From the NCBI GenBank assembly GCA_030584025.1, contig CP129487.1, forward strand, positions 744,001-808,000: a stretch of DNA of 64,000 nt, given 5' to 3'. The first letter of the stretch is position 1; each line of letters starts with the position of its first letter. The position numbers were made by a program, and so were the translations under genes. The stretch comes from Cyclobacteriaceae bacterium (GTDB lineage: Bacteria > Bacteroidota > Bacteroidia > Cytophagales > Cyclobacteriaceae). Positions 16,666 through 24,929 of the stretch are shown in pieces. The notes under the pieces are model-generated. The model worked only from the letters and a program-made list of their open reading frames with translations, was not told where the DNA came from and searched no databases.

Positions 16666-17016
16666 TTAAGATGCTGCTTTTGATTTTGACGTAATCATTT
16701 CGGTGGAGTGAATGAGTCCTTCCCAGGTTTCGGTCAATTTCTCCAAAAAATTTCTTCCTTCCAGCGTAAGCTTATAGTATTTGCGTGGCGGTCCCGATTT
16801 CGACTCTACCCATTTGTATTCCAGCAAGCCCGCGTTCTTCAGGCGGGTAAGCAGGGGGTAGAGGGTACCTTCCACCACAATCATCTTTGCGGCAGTCAAT
16901 TCATCCAGCATGTCGGAGGCGTAAATTTCGCCCCGCGATATTATGTGAAGGACACAGTATTCCAAAATGCCCTTCCTCATCTGCACTTGTGTGTTTTCCA
17001 GATCCATTACTTTCAT
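16666..17016 (-). CDS. PadR-family transcriptional regulator
   Basis: The preferred start, ATG 17016 (MKVMDLENTQ), gives 116 residues; the open frame reaches 17064, but that longer start would lie inside the palindromic operator at 17047-17069. A winged helix (MRKGILEYCVLHIISRGEIY, then AKMIVVEGTLYPLLTRLKNA and GPPRKYYKLT) is typical of PadR, followed by a short dimerisation helix. PadR-PspC pairs are common in Bacteroidota, where the repressor controls itself and the membrane-stress gene. The palindrome supports self-regulation here. Confidence 0.92.
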   Translation of the reverse strand: MKVMDLENTQVQMRKGILEYCVLHIISRGEIYASDMLDELTAAKMIVVEGTLYPLLTRLKNAGLLEYKWVESKSGPPRKYYKLTLEGRNFLEKLTETWEGLIHSTEMITSKSKAAS

Positions 17017-17046
17017 TTTTGTTCCCGTTAGCCCTTCTAACGCAGA

Positions 17047-17069
17047 AGTACTTGGCATGACCAAGTACT
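17047..17069. promoter_or_regulatory. Perfect palindrome, likely PadR operator
   Basis: Arms AGTACTTGG (17047-17055) and CCAAGTACT (17061-17069) match perfectly around 5 bases. It lies 31 bases before the chosen padR start, with an AT-rich stretch containing TATTTTGG just upstream on the minus strand. A dimeric PadR bound here would cover the promoter of padR and the PspC gene. Confidence 0.8.
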
Positions 17070-17144
17070 AAGCCAAAATATTATTGCTGTCTGAAAAGGC
17101 CTTTTTTGAGCTTGAATCGATGTTTTTTCGTAAGTGGGTTGAAA

Positions 17145-17996
17145 TCAAAATCCAGAATTCTGGTCATATCCGTACACCTCAAAATCAAAAGTGTACACTT
17201 TTTTGATGGTGTTAAGCGTGCTTTCGCGATAGGAAATGGGTGTAGATTCCGGAGTTTTGTTCAGGTGAGGAAGGGTAATGTCATAGCGGTGTAAAAATTC
17301 CTGTAATTGTTCAGGCTCTTCCAGCTTAAAAGCCCGAACGTTTATTCCTTTTTGCTGGTAAGGTTTTACAAATGCGTGCTGCGGCTTGAAATGCTGATCC
17401 TTAAACCGATCGGGAATGTCATGGATTCGCTCCACGAATTCATCAAACGACAGGTTTTGCGGAAGGATGCCTCCGAGATAATTCTGGTAGATAAAAGGTT
17501 TGGTTTTATCCGACAAAAAAAAATCGCGGTACACGGAAAGCAAGCGGCTTACCGGGTGACGCACGACCGTAAATCCTGCGAAAGATTTCAAATCAGCAGT
17601 GCATTGGGTTTGCAACCAGGCATCTGTTAAAAAATTAAGCTGTGTGGAGTTGAGGGATTTATTTTTTAAATCAGGTTTGATCAACCCAAGCATGACGTGT
17701 GAAAGCGAAGTGCTGGCCGCTTTGGGTATGCGCACGTAAAATAATTTTTGTTTTGGTACGATCAGATGTCCGCCTTTTGTTTGGTACCCGGTTTTGATTT
17801 GTGTTACTGTTGCAAGAAAGTTAAATAAAAATGGATTGCGTTTCTTTTCTATGAAGGAGGAGGGTGTATAGTTTTCAGGTAAATAATCTTTCAGGTTTAA
17901 CAAACTTTGTGCGCGGAGGTGATTGAAATCGAGGATGTCGGCTGTAAGCTTTCCTTTTTGAAGTATGATGGAACAAAGTGTTAGTAAGTCGTACAC
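17145..17996 (-). CDS. Sulfotransferase-family protein (PAPS-dependent type)
   Basis: 283 residues from a GTG start. The two cofactor-binding signatures of the Sulfotransfer_2 family are visible: the 5'-phosphosulfate loop in LFYVRIPKAASTSL and the 3'-phosphate site in VVRHPVSRLLSVYRDF. Family members move sulfate from PAPS to carbohydrates of the cell surface. No membrane helix is evident. There is no polysaccharide cluster beside it, so the acceptor is unknown. Flanked by PadR on one side and a repeat element on the other, it looks monocistronic. Confidence 0.82.
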   Translation of the reverse strand: MYDLLTLCSIILQKGKLTADILDFNHLRAQSLLNLKDYLPENYTPSSFIEKKRNPFLFNFLATVTQIKTGYQTKGGHLIVPKQKLFYVRIPKAASTSLSHVMLGLIKPDLKNKSLNSTQLNFLTDAWLQTQCTADLKSFAGFTVVRHPVSRLLSVYRDFFLSDKTKPFIYQNYLGGILPQNLSFDEFVERIHDIPDRFKDQHFKPQHAFVKPYQQKGINVRAFKLEEPEQLQEFLHRYDITLPHLNKTPESTPISYRESTLNTIKKVYTFDFEVYGYDQNSGF

Positions 17997-18048
17997 AGTA
18001 AAGATTCTACATGATTAGATTGTAAATCATTTGAGAACAAAAATGCAA

Positions 18049-18149
18049 AACCACAAAGATCACAAAGTTTGCACGAAGGACACTAAGGACTGAAAATTGA
18101 TAACCTTCCTTTGTGAACGTTGTGCTTTCTTTGTGCAACTTGGTGGTTA
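18049..18149. repeat. Imperfect ACAAAG-type inverted repeat
   Basis: The left side has AACCACAAAGATCACAAAG and the right side, read in reverse complement, AACCACCAAGTTGCACAAAG: two arms built from repeated (C)ACAAAG words around a short centre. The same word structure returns at 30632-30851 and, as a one-armed form with CTCTGCG words, at 54322-54373. It lies between the sulfotransferase and DUF433 genes and has no coding potential. Confidence 0.65.
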
Positions 18150-18151
18150 GC

Positions 18152-18355
18152 TTAGTTATTGGAATTATGGAGATAAGCAAATACCGCTTTCAAATCCTCT
18201 TCTGATAATGAAGGGTAGCTTTCAAAAAGCATTTTTTCCGACCAGCTATTGGCAAGCAAGTCAAGAATTAGTTCGACAGAAATGCGTGTCCCCTTGATGG
18301 TAGGCTTACCTAACAAAACATCTTTATCAGATATGATATGATCACGCCAATTCAT
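18152..18355 (-). CDS. DUF433 protein (antitoxin-like), orphan
   Basis: 67 residues, the normal size for DUF433, with the family signature DKDVLLGKPTIKGTRISVELILDLLANSWSE split over residues 10-40 and a second helix pair SLSEEDLKAVFAYL. DUF433 proteins are winged-helix-like and usually act as antitoxins paired with a PIN-like DUF5615 toxin. No such partner is adjacent on either side, so this is an orphan copy. A TATATTTG -7 match lies 4 bases upstream of the ATG (18360-18367), suggesting a very short leader. Confidence 0.82.
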   Translation of the reverse strand: MNWRDHIISDKDVLLGKPTIKGTRISVELILDLLANSWSEKMLFESYPSLSEEDLKAVFAYLHNSNN

Positions 18356-18359
18356 ATAT

Positions 18360-18367
18360 CAAATATA
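18360..18367 (-). promoter_or_regulatory. -7 box match for the DUF433 gene
   Basis: TATATTTG on the minus strand fits TAnnTTTG exactly. It ends 4 bases before the ATG, so the transcript would be nearly leaderless. No TTG is found at the proper -33 spacing. Confidence 0.4.
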
Positions 18368-18490
18368 GTCGTTCCGAGATTAACTATCCAGCCAGTCACA
18401 TTCAACAATCTTGCGGCATTAACTTCCTGAATAATTTACCTCTTGACTGTACATCGTATTTAACCCAAACCTGCCGTATATTGCAACGTG

Positions 18491-21400
18491 ATGAAGTTGG
18501 TTATCAGGAGTTTACAGCGCTATATATATTCACTGGGGCTTTTTTTAGCTGGTATGGCCTTTTTTACAACGGCTTCCGCCCAAACAGGTAATGAATGGAT
18601 TCAGTTCAGCCAGTTTTATTATAAGATTCCGGTAGCGCAAACGGGCCTGTATCGGGTTACCTATAATGATCTACAGGCAATTGGTTTTCCCGTTGGATCG
18701 GTTGATCCGCGCAGGCTTCAACTTTTTCACCGGGGTGTGGAACAAGCCATTTATATAGAAGGAGAGGGCGATGCGGTTTTTAACGCTGCCGACTACATCG
18801 AATTCTACGGACGAAAAAATGACGGCACTTCCGATACCGAATTGTATAAACCCACAACGGCCCAACCGCATACGTACCACAACCTGTTCAGTGACACCAC
18901 CTGGTATTTTCTTACCTACAATAACCTGGCTGTTCTGGGTAAACGTATACCCAAAATGTGGGAGGTGAACGTGACCAGCATTCCGCAGGAAACGGCCCAC
19001 ACCGATGAGAAATTATTAGTCAACACCCAACAACATTCCGATGGCATTGCCTATCAGCAGTATATTCGCAATACATACTTTGATATTGGCGAAGCGTGGA
19101 CGGGCGTAATGATCTCCCAAAACCAGAACATTGATTATGTGCTGGACGGAATTACCAATGGCGTTACGGCAGCCGGGCTACCACAACTGGAAGTGATGGT
19201 GGCCGGTCGTGCGGAAATCTCTACTCCGCACCGGATTGAAATTTATGCCGGCCCGAATGCTTCCGGACTTCGACTATTGGGAACACAAGACGTTTTCAAT
19301 TTCAACGTGCACACCTTTAATCTTCCATTAGCATGGACGGATATTGGTGCGGACGGTCGCATGACGGTGCGCATGCGTTTACTCGCTACCGGTACGGCAG
19401 CCCGTGCCAGTGTATCGTATATCAAACTTAACTATCCGCAAAACTTTAATGCCACAGGCGCCACCGAAAAATATTTTCAGCTGGCAGAAAATGGTTCGGG
19501 TAAATCGTTCGTCAACATGACCAACGTGCCGGCCAACAGCCGGTTATTTGATGTTACCGACCCTGCAAACGTAATCTGGTATCAACCTCCGGCATCAACA
19601 TTTAATCCGGTTATTTCCAATACGGAAAGTTCGCGCAAGCTTTTTCTCACCAACATTACACGAACTGTTACCGGCATCAAGCGTGTAAACTTTCGCAACA
19701 TCAATGCGGCACAACATAATTACATTGTGATCAGTCACTCTTCATTGATGAAACCAGCCGGAGAATACAGCGATGCGGTCAGAGCCTTTGCCGGTTATCG
19801 TTCATCTGAAGCAGGTGGATCGTACGATACGCTGGTTGTTGATATTGATCAGCTCTACAATCAGTTCAACTACGGAGAAATTTCTCCATTGGCCATTCAT
19901 CGGTTTATGAAGTATATGGTGGATAATGGTGCACCAAAATATTTGTTCATCATCGGCAAAGGGTTGGATTGGTCACTTAACTACCACCGTAACCCAACAG
20001 CACCCGCATTTAATGTTTACAAAGACCTTGTCCCTTCTGCAGGTAAGCCTGCTTCTGATATGTATTACACGATCGGGTTAGGCAGTTCATTGCACGAACC
20101 TGCCGTACCTACCGGAAGGATCTCAGCAACCAATCCCACGCAAGTGGCTGCATACCTGAATAAGGTTAAGGAAATGGAGGCGCTTCCGTTTAACGACCTG
20201 TGGCGTAAACGCATCATTCACTTAAGTGGCGGACTTACACCTGTGGAAACGCAGTTGTTCCGGTTATACCTGGAGGATTTCAAAGAAGTTGCCGAGGATT
20301 TATACCTCGGTGGTAATGTTCGTGCGCAAGCCAAGAACACCACCGATGTAGGCGAGCTGATCAATATTTCGGATGAAGTAAACAATGGACTTAACCTGAT
20401 TACGTTTTTCGGTCACTCATCACCCGAGACCAATGATTTTGAAGTGGGCTTTGTAACCAACCCTGCATTGGGATACAACAACGCAGGTAAGTACCCGATG
20501 TTTCTTATTAATGGTTGCAACGCAGCGGATTTTTTCACCACGGCCACACGCTTTGGTGAAGACTGGGTGTTGGCATCCAACAAAGGTGCTACCGGATTTA
20601 TGGCGCATACTTCGTTTGGATACTCCAACACGTTGCGGTTGTATTCTGATTTTTTTTACAACGTTGCGTTTGGTGATTCTGTGTTCATACGAAGAGGGGT
20701 GGGAGATATTCAACAGGAAGTAGCCAGGCGTTATATGCAAATACAACCGGCTACGGTGGGCAACCTCACACAGGTAAGCCAGATGTTGTTGTTGGGCGAC
20801 CCGGCTGTAAATGTATTTGGTGCCGGTAAACCCGATTATGAAGTGAACAATGAAAATATATTTGCCACCTCAACTGATGGCGAACCGATTACCGCACTCA
20901 GTGAATCCTTCACGTTAAATATTATTGCACAAAATTTTGGTCGCGCAAAAGAGGATTCCATACACGTACGCATAACGCGAATCTATAACGATAACTCCAC
21001 CGAAGTATATGATACCTTGTATGCCCCTGTGTTATATCGGGATACACTTGCATTCACTATCCGGCAGGAACGAAACAAAGGATTCGGTAACAATATTTTT
21101 CAGATTGAAGTGGATCCATTCGCATTGATTGGTGAATTGAATGAAGATAATAATGCGGCATCGTATAACCTGTTTATTCCGCTTAACGTAACCAAAAATC
21201 TTTTTCCATACGATTATGCCATCGTAAACCAGCCGAATGTAACCCTAACCTTTTCCAGTACGGATGTATTGGGCGCTGCCCGAAATTTTGATGTGCAGGT
21301 TGACACCGTGCATACGTTCGACAGTCCCTATTTGAAAAGTTTTACCGTTAACGGGGTTATTGCTGAACAGCCGCTTGAACTGCTTACGCAGGATTCACTC

Positions 21401-23482
21401 GCGTATTACTGGCGCACCCGCTTTACCGATCCGCAGGAAGGAGAGGTGGCGGAATGGGTAACATCATCGTTTAGTTACATTGAAAATTCACCGGTAGGTT
21501 GGGCACAACTCCATTTTCCGCAATACTTGAAAAATGAAAGTGTTGGACTGGTAAGAGATGAATCGATACGCTTGCTGAATTATGTGGAGTCATCCTTAAC
21601 GCTGGACATCCTCACCTTCGGCAGCAACCACCCCGCTCCGCACACCGATGTGTCCGTGAAGATTAACAATGCAGAATACAATCCGGCAGATGTGGGCATC
21701 AAATGCCGCGACAACACCATCAACCTGATTGCCTTTGATAAGCAATCGATTATTCCCTACACCGCTGTTTTGTTTAATCCGTTTGATGGCCGTGCGTGTG
21801 GCAGACGACCGCAGGTGATCAACAGTTTTACAGCCGCGCAACTGCAAACCGGTTTGGGTAACGATATCTTTCAATACATGCTTAACGTACCCGAAGGCGA
21901 TTCGGTGGTGTTGTTTACCATTGGCGACCCTGGTGTGGCGTTGTGGCCGGTTGCCGTGAAAGAACAATTTGAGGCTTTGGGTATTTCGCAGGCGCAACTC
22001 AACGCGGTGCAACCGGGTGAGCCCATCGTGATTTATGCACGCAAAGGTGCAGCGATTGGTACCGCCAAATTTTTCAGGCCCGTAGCGGCACCACCGGATG
22101 TGCAAGAGTTGACTGTAAGTGGAACAATTACCGGAAGGTTTGATTCCGGAACGATGACTTCTACGCTGATCGGTCCGGCACAACAGTGGCAGCAACTGGT
22201 TACGCATGCGGAGATTTCAGAATTGCCGCAAACCGATGTGTATGGTTTTGATGTGATCGGTGTAAACCTGGAAGGTGAGGAAACTGAATTGTTCAGTGAT
22301 GTAAATGGAGCGCTTGATTTATCCGTAGTTGATGCGGTTAGTTATCCCTATTTGCGGTTGCGCTACAACACTCAGGATGCTATAAACCTTACCCCGCCAC
22401 AACTCAACCAGTGGCTGGTGTTTTACACACCTGTGGCCGAAGGTGTGTTGATCTTCAATGGTTCTACGGCACAACAAACGCTGTCGGAAGGGGAGGTGTG
22501 GAGTGCACCGTATAGCTTCCGCAATATTTCGCAGCAAACATTTACCGATTCCCTAACCGTGCAACTGGAAGTATTCAGCCAAACCACCCGAAGCATGGAG
22601 CGGACGCATTTTAAAATAAAAGCACCTGCACCTTCACAAACTACCGATTTTCTGGTAGCCACCGAAACCCTGAACAAAGCCGGCCTTAACGATGTGAATG
22701 TGTTTGTAAATCCGCGTGTGTTACCGGAGCAGTATTACGAGAACAACGTGCTCAAACTGAGCCGTTACCTCAACATAGAAGCCGATGAGTTTGAGCCCGT
22801 GCTCGATGTTACGGTTGATGGACGGTATTTAATAAATGGTGATTTTGTTTCCGCCAATCCGGAAATTCTGATAAAGCTCTGGGACGATAATTCGTTTATC
22901 AAAAAGACAGATACAGAAGGCGTGCGCATCCGGCTTACTTACCCGGGCGCTGCAACTGCCACCGACATTACGTTTGATCGGGAAGATGTAGCCTGGTTTC
23001 CGCAAACTGAAACCGAATATTTCCGTGTACGGTTCACGCCCGAAAATTTACCTGTGGGTGATTATGTGCTGGAGGTAGAAGCCCGCGATGTACGTAACAA
23101 CAGCAGCGGAGCAACACCTTACCGCATTGCATTTACAGTGGCAACTGAAAACAGCGTGGTGTTGCAGGCGCCTTACCCCAATCCGTCCAGCGGAGTGGTA
23201 CGGTTTGATCTGGTCCTAACCGGTGAACTGCCCGATAACCTGCGCCTGAGCATCATAACACCAACCGGAAATGCTGTAGGTTCATTTGAGTTATCTTCCT
23301 TTCATGTAGGCACCAACCGAATAATATGGGAAGGAAAAGACGTTATCGGCAACGATTTGCCGGGCGGGCTGTACATCTACCAACTTGAGCTATACAGAAA
23401 CAACCAGCGCGTACCCATCACCATTCCGGCCGGACAAACATTTTTAAAAAATGGTTTTGGGAAGGTGTTGTTGAGAAGGTGA
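18491..23482 (+). CDS. Large C25-family cysteine peptidase, PorU2-like T9SS protein
   Basis: 1663 residues from ATG 18491 (a GTG lies one codon earlier). A signal peptide (about 1-31, ending TASAQ) precedes an N-terminal beta domain. The gingipain-type (C25) catalytic domain covers about 400-780, with the likely catalytic His642 in ITFFGHSSPE and Cys676 in FLINGCNAADFF. A CARDB-like sandwich follows (about 790-890), then further beta domains, and the last roughly 85 residues match a type IX secretion sorting domain (APYPNPSSG to the C-terminus). Proteins of this build are called PorU2, a proposed relative of the T9SS sortase PorU. No other T9SS gene is adjacent. The alternative is a secreted protease. 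Confidence 0.85.
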   Translation: MKLVIRSLQRYIYSLGLFLAGMAFFTTASAQTGNEWIQFSQFYYKIPVAQTGLYRVTYNDLQAIGFPVGSVDPRRLQLFHRGVEQAIYIEGEGDAVFNAADYIEFYGRKNDGTSDTELYKPTTAQPHTYHNLFSDTTWYFLTYNNLAVLGKRIPKMWEVNVTSIPQETAHTDEKLLVNTQQHSDGIAYQQYIRNTYFDIGEAWTGVMISQNQNIDYVLDGITNGVTAAGLPQLEVMVAGRAEISTPHRIEIYAGPNASGLRLLGTQDVFNFNVHTFNLPLAWTDIGADGRMTVRMRLLATGTAARASVSYIKLNYPQNFNATGATEKYFQLAENGSGKSFVNMTNVPANSRLFDVTDPANVIWYQPPASTFNPVISNTESSRKLFLTNITRTVTGIKRVNFRNINAAQHNYIVISHSSLMKPAGEYSDAVRAFAGYRSSEAGGSYDTLVVDIDQLYNQFNYGEISPLAIHRFMKYMVDNGAPKYLFIIGKGLDWSLNYHRNPTAPAFNVYKDLVPSAGKPASDMYYTIGLGSSLHEPAVPTGRISATNPTQVAAYLNKVKEMEALPFNDLWRKRIIHLSGGLTPVETQLFRLYLEDFKEVAEDLYLGGNVRAQAKNTTDVGELINISDEVNNGLNLITFFGHSSPETNDFEVGFVTNPALGYNNAGKYPMFLINGCNAADFFTTATRFGEDWVLASNKGATGFMAHTSFGYSNTLRLYSDFFYNVAFGDSVFIRRGVGDIQQEVARRYMQIQPATVGNLTQVSQMLLLGDPAVNVFGAGKPDYEVNNENIFATSTDGEPITALSESFTLNIIAQNFGRAKEDSIHVRITRIYNDNSTEVYDTLYAPVLYRDTLAFTIRQERNKGFGNNIFQIEVDPFALIGELNEDNNAASYNLFIPLNVTKNLFPYDYAIVNQPNVTLTFSSTDVLGAARNFDVQVDTVHTFDSPYLKSFTVNGVIAEQPLELLTQDSLAYYWRTRFTDPQEGEVAEWVTSSFSYIENSPVGWAQLHFPQYLKNESVGLVRDESIRLLNYVESSLTLDILTFGSNHPAPHTDVSVKINNAEYNPADVGIKCRDNTINLIAFDKQSIIPYTAVLFNPFDGRACGRRPQVINSFTAAQLQTGLGNDIFQYMLNVPEGDSVVLFTIGDPGVALWPVAVKEQFEALGISQAQLNAVQPGEPIVIYARKGAAIGTAKFFRPVAAPPDVQELTVSGTITGRFDSGTMTSTLIGPAQQWQQLVTHAEISELPQTDVYGFDVIGVNLEGEETELFSDVNGALDLSVVDAVSYPYLRLRYNTQDAINLTPPQLNQWLVFYTPVAEGVLIFNGSTAQQTLSEGEVWSAPYSFRNISQQTFTDSLTVQLEVFSQTTRSMERTHFKIKAPAPSQTTDFLVATETLNKAGLNDVNVFVNPRVLPEQYYENNVLKLSRYLNIEADEFEPVLDVTVDGRYLINGDFVSANPEILIKLWDDNSFIKKTDTEGVRIRLTYPGAATATDITFDREDVAWFPQTETEYFRVRFTPENLPVGDYVLEVEARDVRNNSSGATPYRIAFTVATENSVVLQAPYPNPSSGVVRFDLVLTGELPDNLRLSIITPTGNAVGSFELSSFHVGTNRIIWEGKDVIGNDLPGGLYIYQLELYRNNQRVPITIPAGQTFLKNGFGKVLLRR

Positions 23483-23532
23483 GGTATCAGCATATTGGGT
23501 TTGTTGTTGGTGGAGAACCTGACTGCTACATT

Positions 23533-23928
23533 TTATGCTGTTAAAAATGGAATTCTCTTTAATTCTTGCCATTCGTTACCAGTTATTATATCTAATGTTT
23601 CCTTGGTAGTAAATAGGTCAATGTAAGCCTTTGCTAGAAACTTGTCCTCCGTGTCTTGCCGATGATGTTCAACATTGCATAATATGTTATACTCTTCTGT
23701 TCCTAGTTTATAGATAAAGAATGAAAAGCCATAGTCGGTGTAAAATGGCTCTTGTTTTATTATGATTTTCAAGCCCTTGTCTTTATTTGTATAAATAAGG
23801 TGAACTGACCAATCTTGGTTATTAATCTGATTCGTCTTCACCTCGTCAAGTGTGTATCCATACTTGTCTACCAAGTCTTTGAATATAATAGGGGCTACCT
23901 TTTTAAAATTCTCAAGCTTGTCGGCCAT
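23533..23928 (-). CDS. Hypothetical AT-rich small protein
   Basis: 131 residues, soluble, no signal peptide or membrane helix. The sequence has a mixed alpha/beta pattern (DWSVHLIYTNKDKGLKIIIK, EPFYTDYGFSFFIYKL) reminiscent of immunity-type or other accessory proteins, but I cannot name a family. It is AT-richer than the flanking porU2 gene and lies next to the gene cassette at 24113-24888, which suggests it is part of the same accessory island. No attC-like site is found at its 3' end, so it is not shown to be a cassette itself. Confidence 0.6.
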   Translation of the reverse strand: MADKLENFKKVAPIIFKDLVDKYGYTLDEVKTNQINNQDWSVHLIYTNKDKGLKIIIKQEPFYTDYGFSFFIYKLGTEEYNILCNVEHHRQDTEDKFLAKAYIDLFTTKETLDIITGNEWQELKRIPFLTA

Positions 23929-23944
23929 AAACTATAAAAATTAG

Positions 23945-23974
23945 GCGGTCGTTGTAATTGTCGCGACAAACCGC
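23945..23974. repeat. Small inverted repeat with nested palindrome
   Basis: Arms GCGGT (23945-23949) and ACCGC (23970-23974), with TTGT/ACAA pairing further in and the 12-base palindrome TTGTCGCGACAA at 23958-23969. It lies 17 bases upstream of the minus-strand gene at 23533-23928 and could be an operator or a remnant of a recombination site. Confidence 0.5.
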
Positions 23975-24013
23975 ATCTAGTTAAATTCGTAGATTAGTCG
24001 TGTTTTCCTTCCT

Positions 24014-24041
24014 CGCAGTGTCTCTCGAAGAGGACACTGCG
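24014..24041. repeat. REP-like hairpin
   Basis: Arms CGCAGTGTC (24014-24022) and GACACTGCG (24033-24041) pair perfectly around a 10-base interior that pairs further. A related hairpin lies 62 bases on at 24076-24103. Such GC-rich palindromes in an AT-rich gap are typical of REP/RAYT-type elements, but no transposase gene is seen nearby. Confidence 0.65.
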
Positions 24042-24075
24042 ATACTCAGACTTTAAACAACCTTACAATGTTTAA

Positions 24076-24103
24076 CGCAGAGTGCTTTGCAGGACACGCT
24101 GCG
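24076..24103. repeat. REP-like hairpin, second related copy
   Basis: Arms CGCAGAGTG (24076-24084) and CACGCTGCG (24095-24103), with one mismatch. It shares the CGCAG...GTGTCC words with the hairpin at 24014-24041. It ends 3 bases before the outer edge of the attC-like site. Confidence 0.6.
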
Positions 24104-24106
24104 AAG

Positions 24107-24199
24107 AAACAACGTCTAGCTATAAGGCGTGGCGGCACTCCGAAATATAAAAATTAATCATCAACCGTGCCGCCATGACTTATAGCTTTTGTTAGCGGC
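24107..24199 (-). mobile_element. attC: attC-like recombination site of an integron cassette
   Basis: On the minus strand the order is: R'' core GCCGCTAAC (24199-24191), spacer AAAA, L''-like arm of 20 bases (24186-24167), a 28-base loop, the complementary arm (24138-24119; 18 of 20 pair), spacer TAGAC, and R' starting GTT (24113-24111). Length is about 93 bases. The R'' core is the exact complement of the first bases of the cassette (GTTAGCGGC at 24889-24881), which is the diagnostic feature of a circularised cassette. R' continues GTTGTTT rather than GTTRRRY, so the downstream partner was probably not a standard cassette. Confidence 0.8.
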
Positions 24200-24888
24200 T
24201 GGCTTTTTCTACCAGCTGCCGAAAAAGATACTCTCTCCTTCGACAAAATTGTCAATGAAATTCTTTTTGAATTCCTTTTTAAGTTCAAGGTCATCATTGT
24301 CCCAAGTTGGCTTGAGATACAAACTAGCTTTAAGAACTGAAGCTTTGTCAAAATACAACTTACAGTTTTCAAAGTCCTTATAAAAATCCTTATTCATTCC
24401 CTTTCGCTGATAACCTTTAGCAGTCCAGTATAGTCCTTTTATTTTTTTTGAACCTGTCTCATATGAAACTGTATGGTAGTAGACCTCTTTCGCTGTCTCT
24501 TTAGTCAATAGATTGTCAATGGATTTTAGAACTATAGGGTCCGTTTCCTTAACTGAATTTTCAGTTGCTAATTTTTTCAGTTCTAAGTTTAGGTCATCAA
24601 TGTCACCGACTAAAGTTGGCTTGTCAATATGGCTTGGAGTCCGCTTAACTACCAAGTCTTTGGTGAATTGGTCAGGAAATACTAAAATCTCAAAGTCAAA
24701 TTCACTCTCCTCTATTTCTGCAATCAAATGGAAATTCTTCTGAAGAAAAGTTGGTTCGTCCTCAAACTCGTCCATGGTCAGATACTCCAGAGTGTCACTC
24801 GTTTTCATAGAAGGAATTGCGTGATATAAGTCCAGTCCCATTTTTTATATTTTTAGAACGTCCTCTGTCCAAAAAAGCTTGCCGCTAA
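24113..24888 (-). mobile_element. Integron-type gene cassette (no integrase in window)
   Basis: Defined from the G/TT crossover point at 24889/24888 to the G of R' at 24113: 776 bp holding one gene in the usual orientation followed by its attC. Composition differs sharply from the host: 17 G/C of 60 in 24241-24300, against 31 of 60 in porU2 at 22021-22080. No tyrosine recombinase gene lies in the 64 kb, so this is an integrase-less (CALIN-type or single-cassette) insertion. It entered just downstream of the terminator of the gene at 24949. Confidence 0.75.
24209..24841 (-). CDS. Cassette-encoded hypothetical protein
   Basis: 210 residues, soluble, strongly charged and helical, starting MGLDLYHAIPSMKTSD, an opening also seen in hypothetical proteins of other cassettes. 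It contains EDEPTFLQKNFHLIAEIEES, DDLNLELKKLATENSVKE and ends GESIFFGSW. No catalytic motif, no signal peptide, no membrane helix. It occupies most of the 776-bp cassette; its stop codon lies 10 bases before the attC core. Cassette genes frequently encode defence, toxin-antitoxin or small-molecule functions, but nothing in this protein points to one of them. Confidence 0.75.
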   Translation of the reverse strand: MGLDLYHAIPSMKTSDTLEYLTMDEFEDEPTFLQKNFHLIAEIEESEFDFEILVFPDQFTKDLVVKRTPSHIDKPTLVGDIDDLNLELKKLATENSVKETDPIVLKSIDNLLTKETAKEVYYHTVSYETGSKKIKGLYWTAKGYQRKGMNKDFYKDFENCKLYFDKASVLKASLYLKPTWDNDDLELKKEFKKNFIDNFVEGESIFFGSW

Positions 24889-24929
24889 CTCTCCAATACA
24901 TGCAATTGCATATATTTCGCTTATAAAAA

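Noticed and set aside
18152..18355. A toxin-antitoxin pair at the DUF433 gene
   Set aside because: No DUF5615/PIN-like or other small toxin gene lies on either side; the repeat and porU2 flank it.
23483..23532. A second attC-like site after the gene at 23533-23928
   Set aside because: Only a 7-bp CAGCATA/TATGCTG inverted pair 53 bases wide is found; no R''/R' core complementary to the GTTGTTTC junction at 24113 is present.
24897..24914. ATGCAATTGCAT palindrome as an attI site
   Set aside because: It lies just outside the cassette boundary, but nothing else resembles an attI and no integrase is present; it may be chance in AT-rich DNA.
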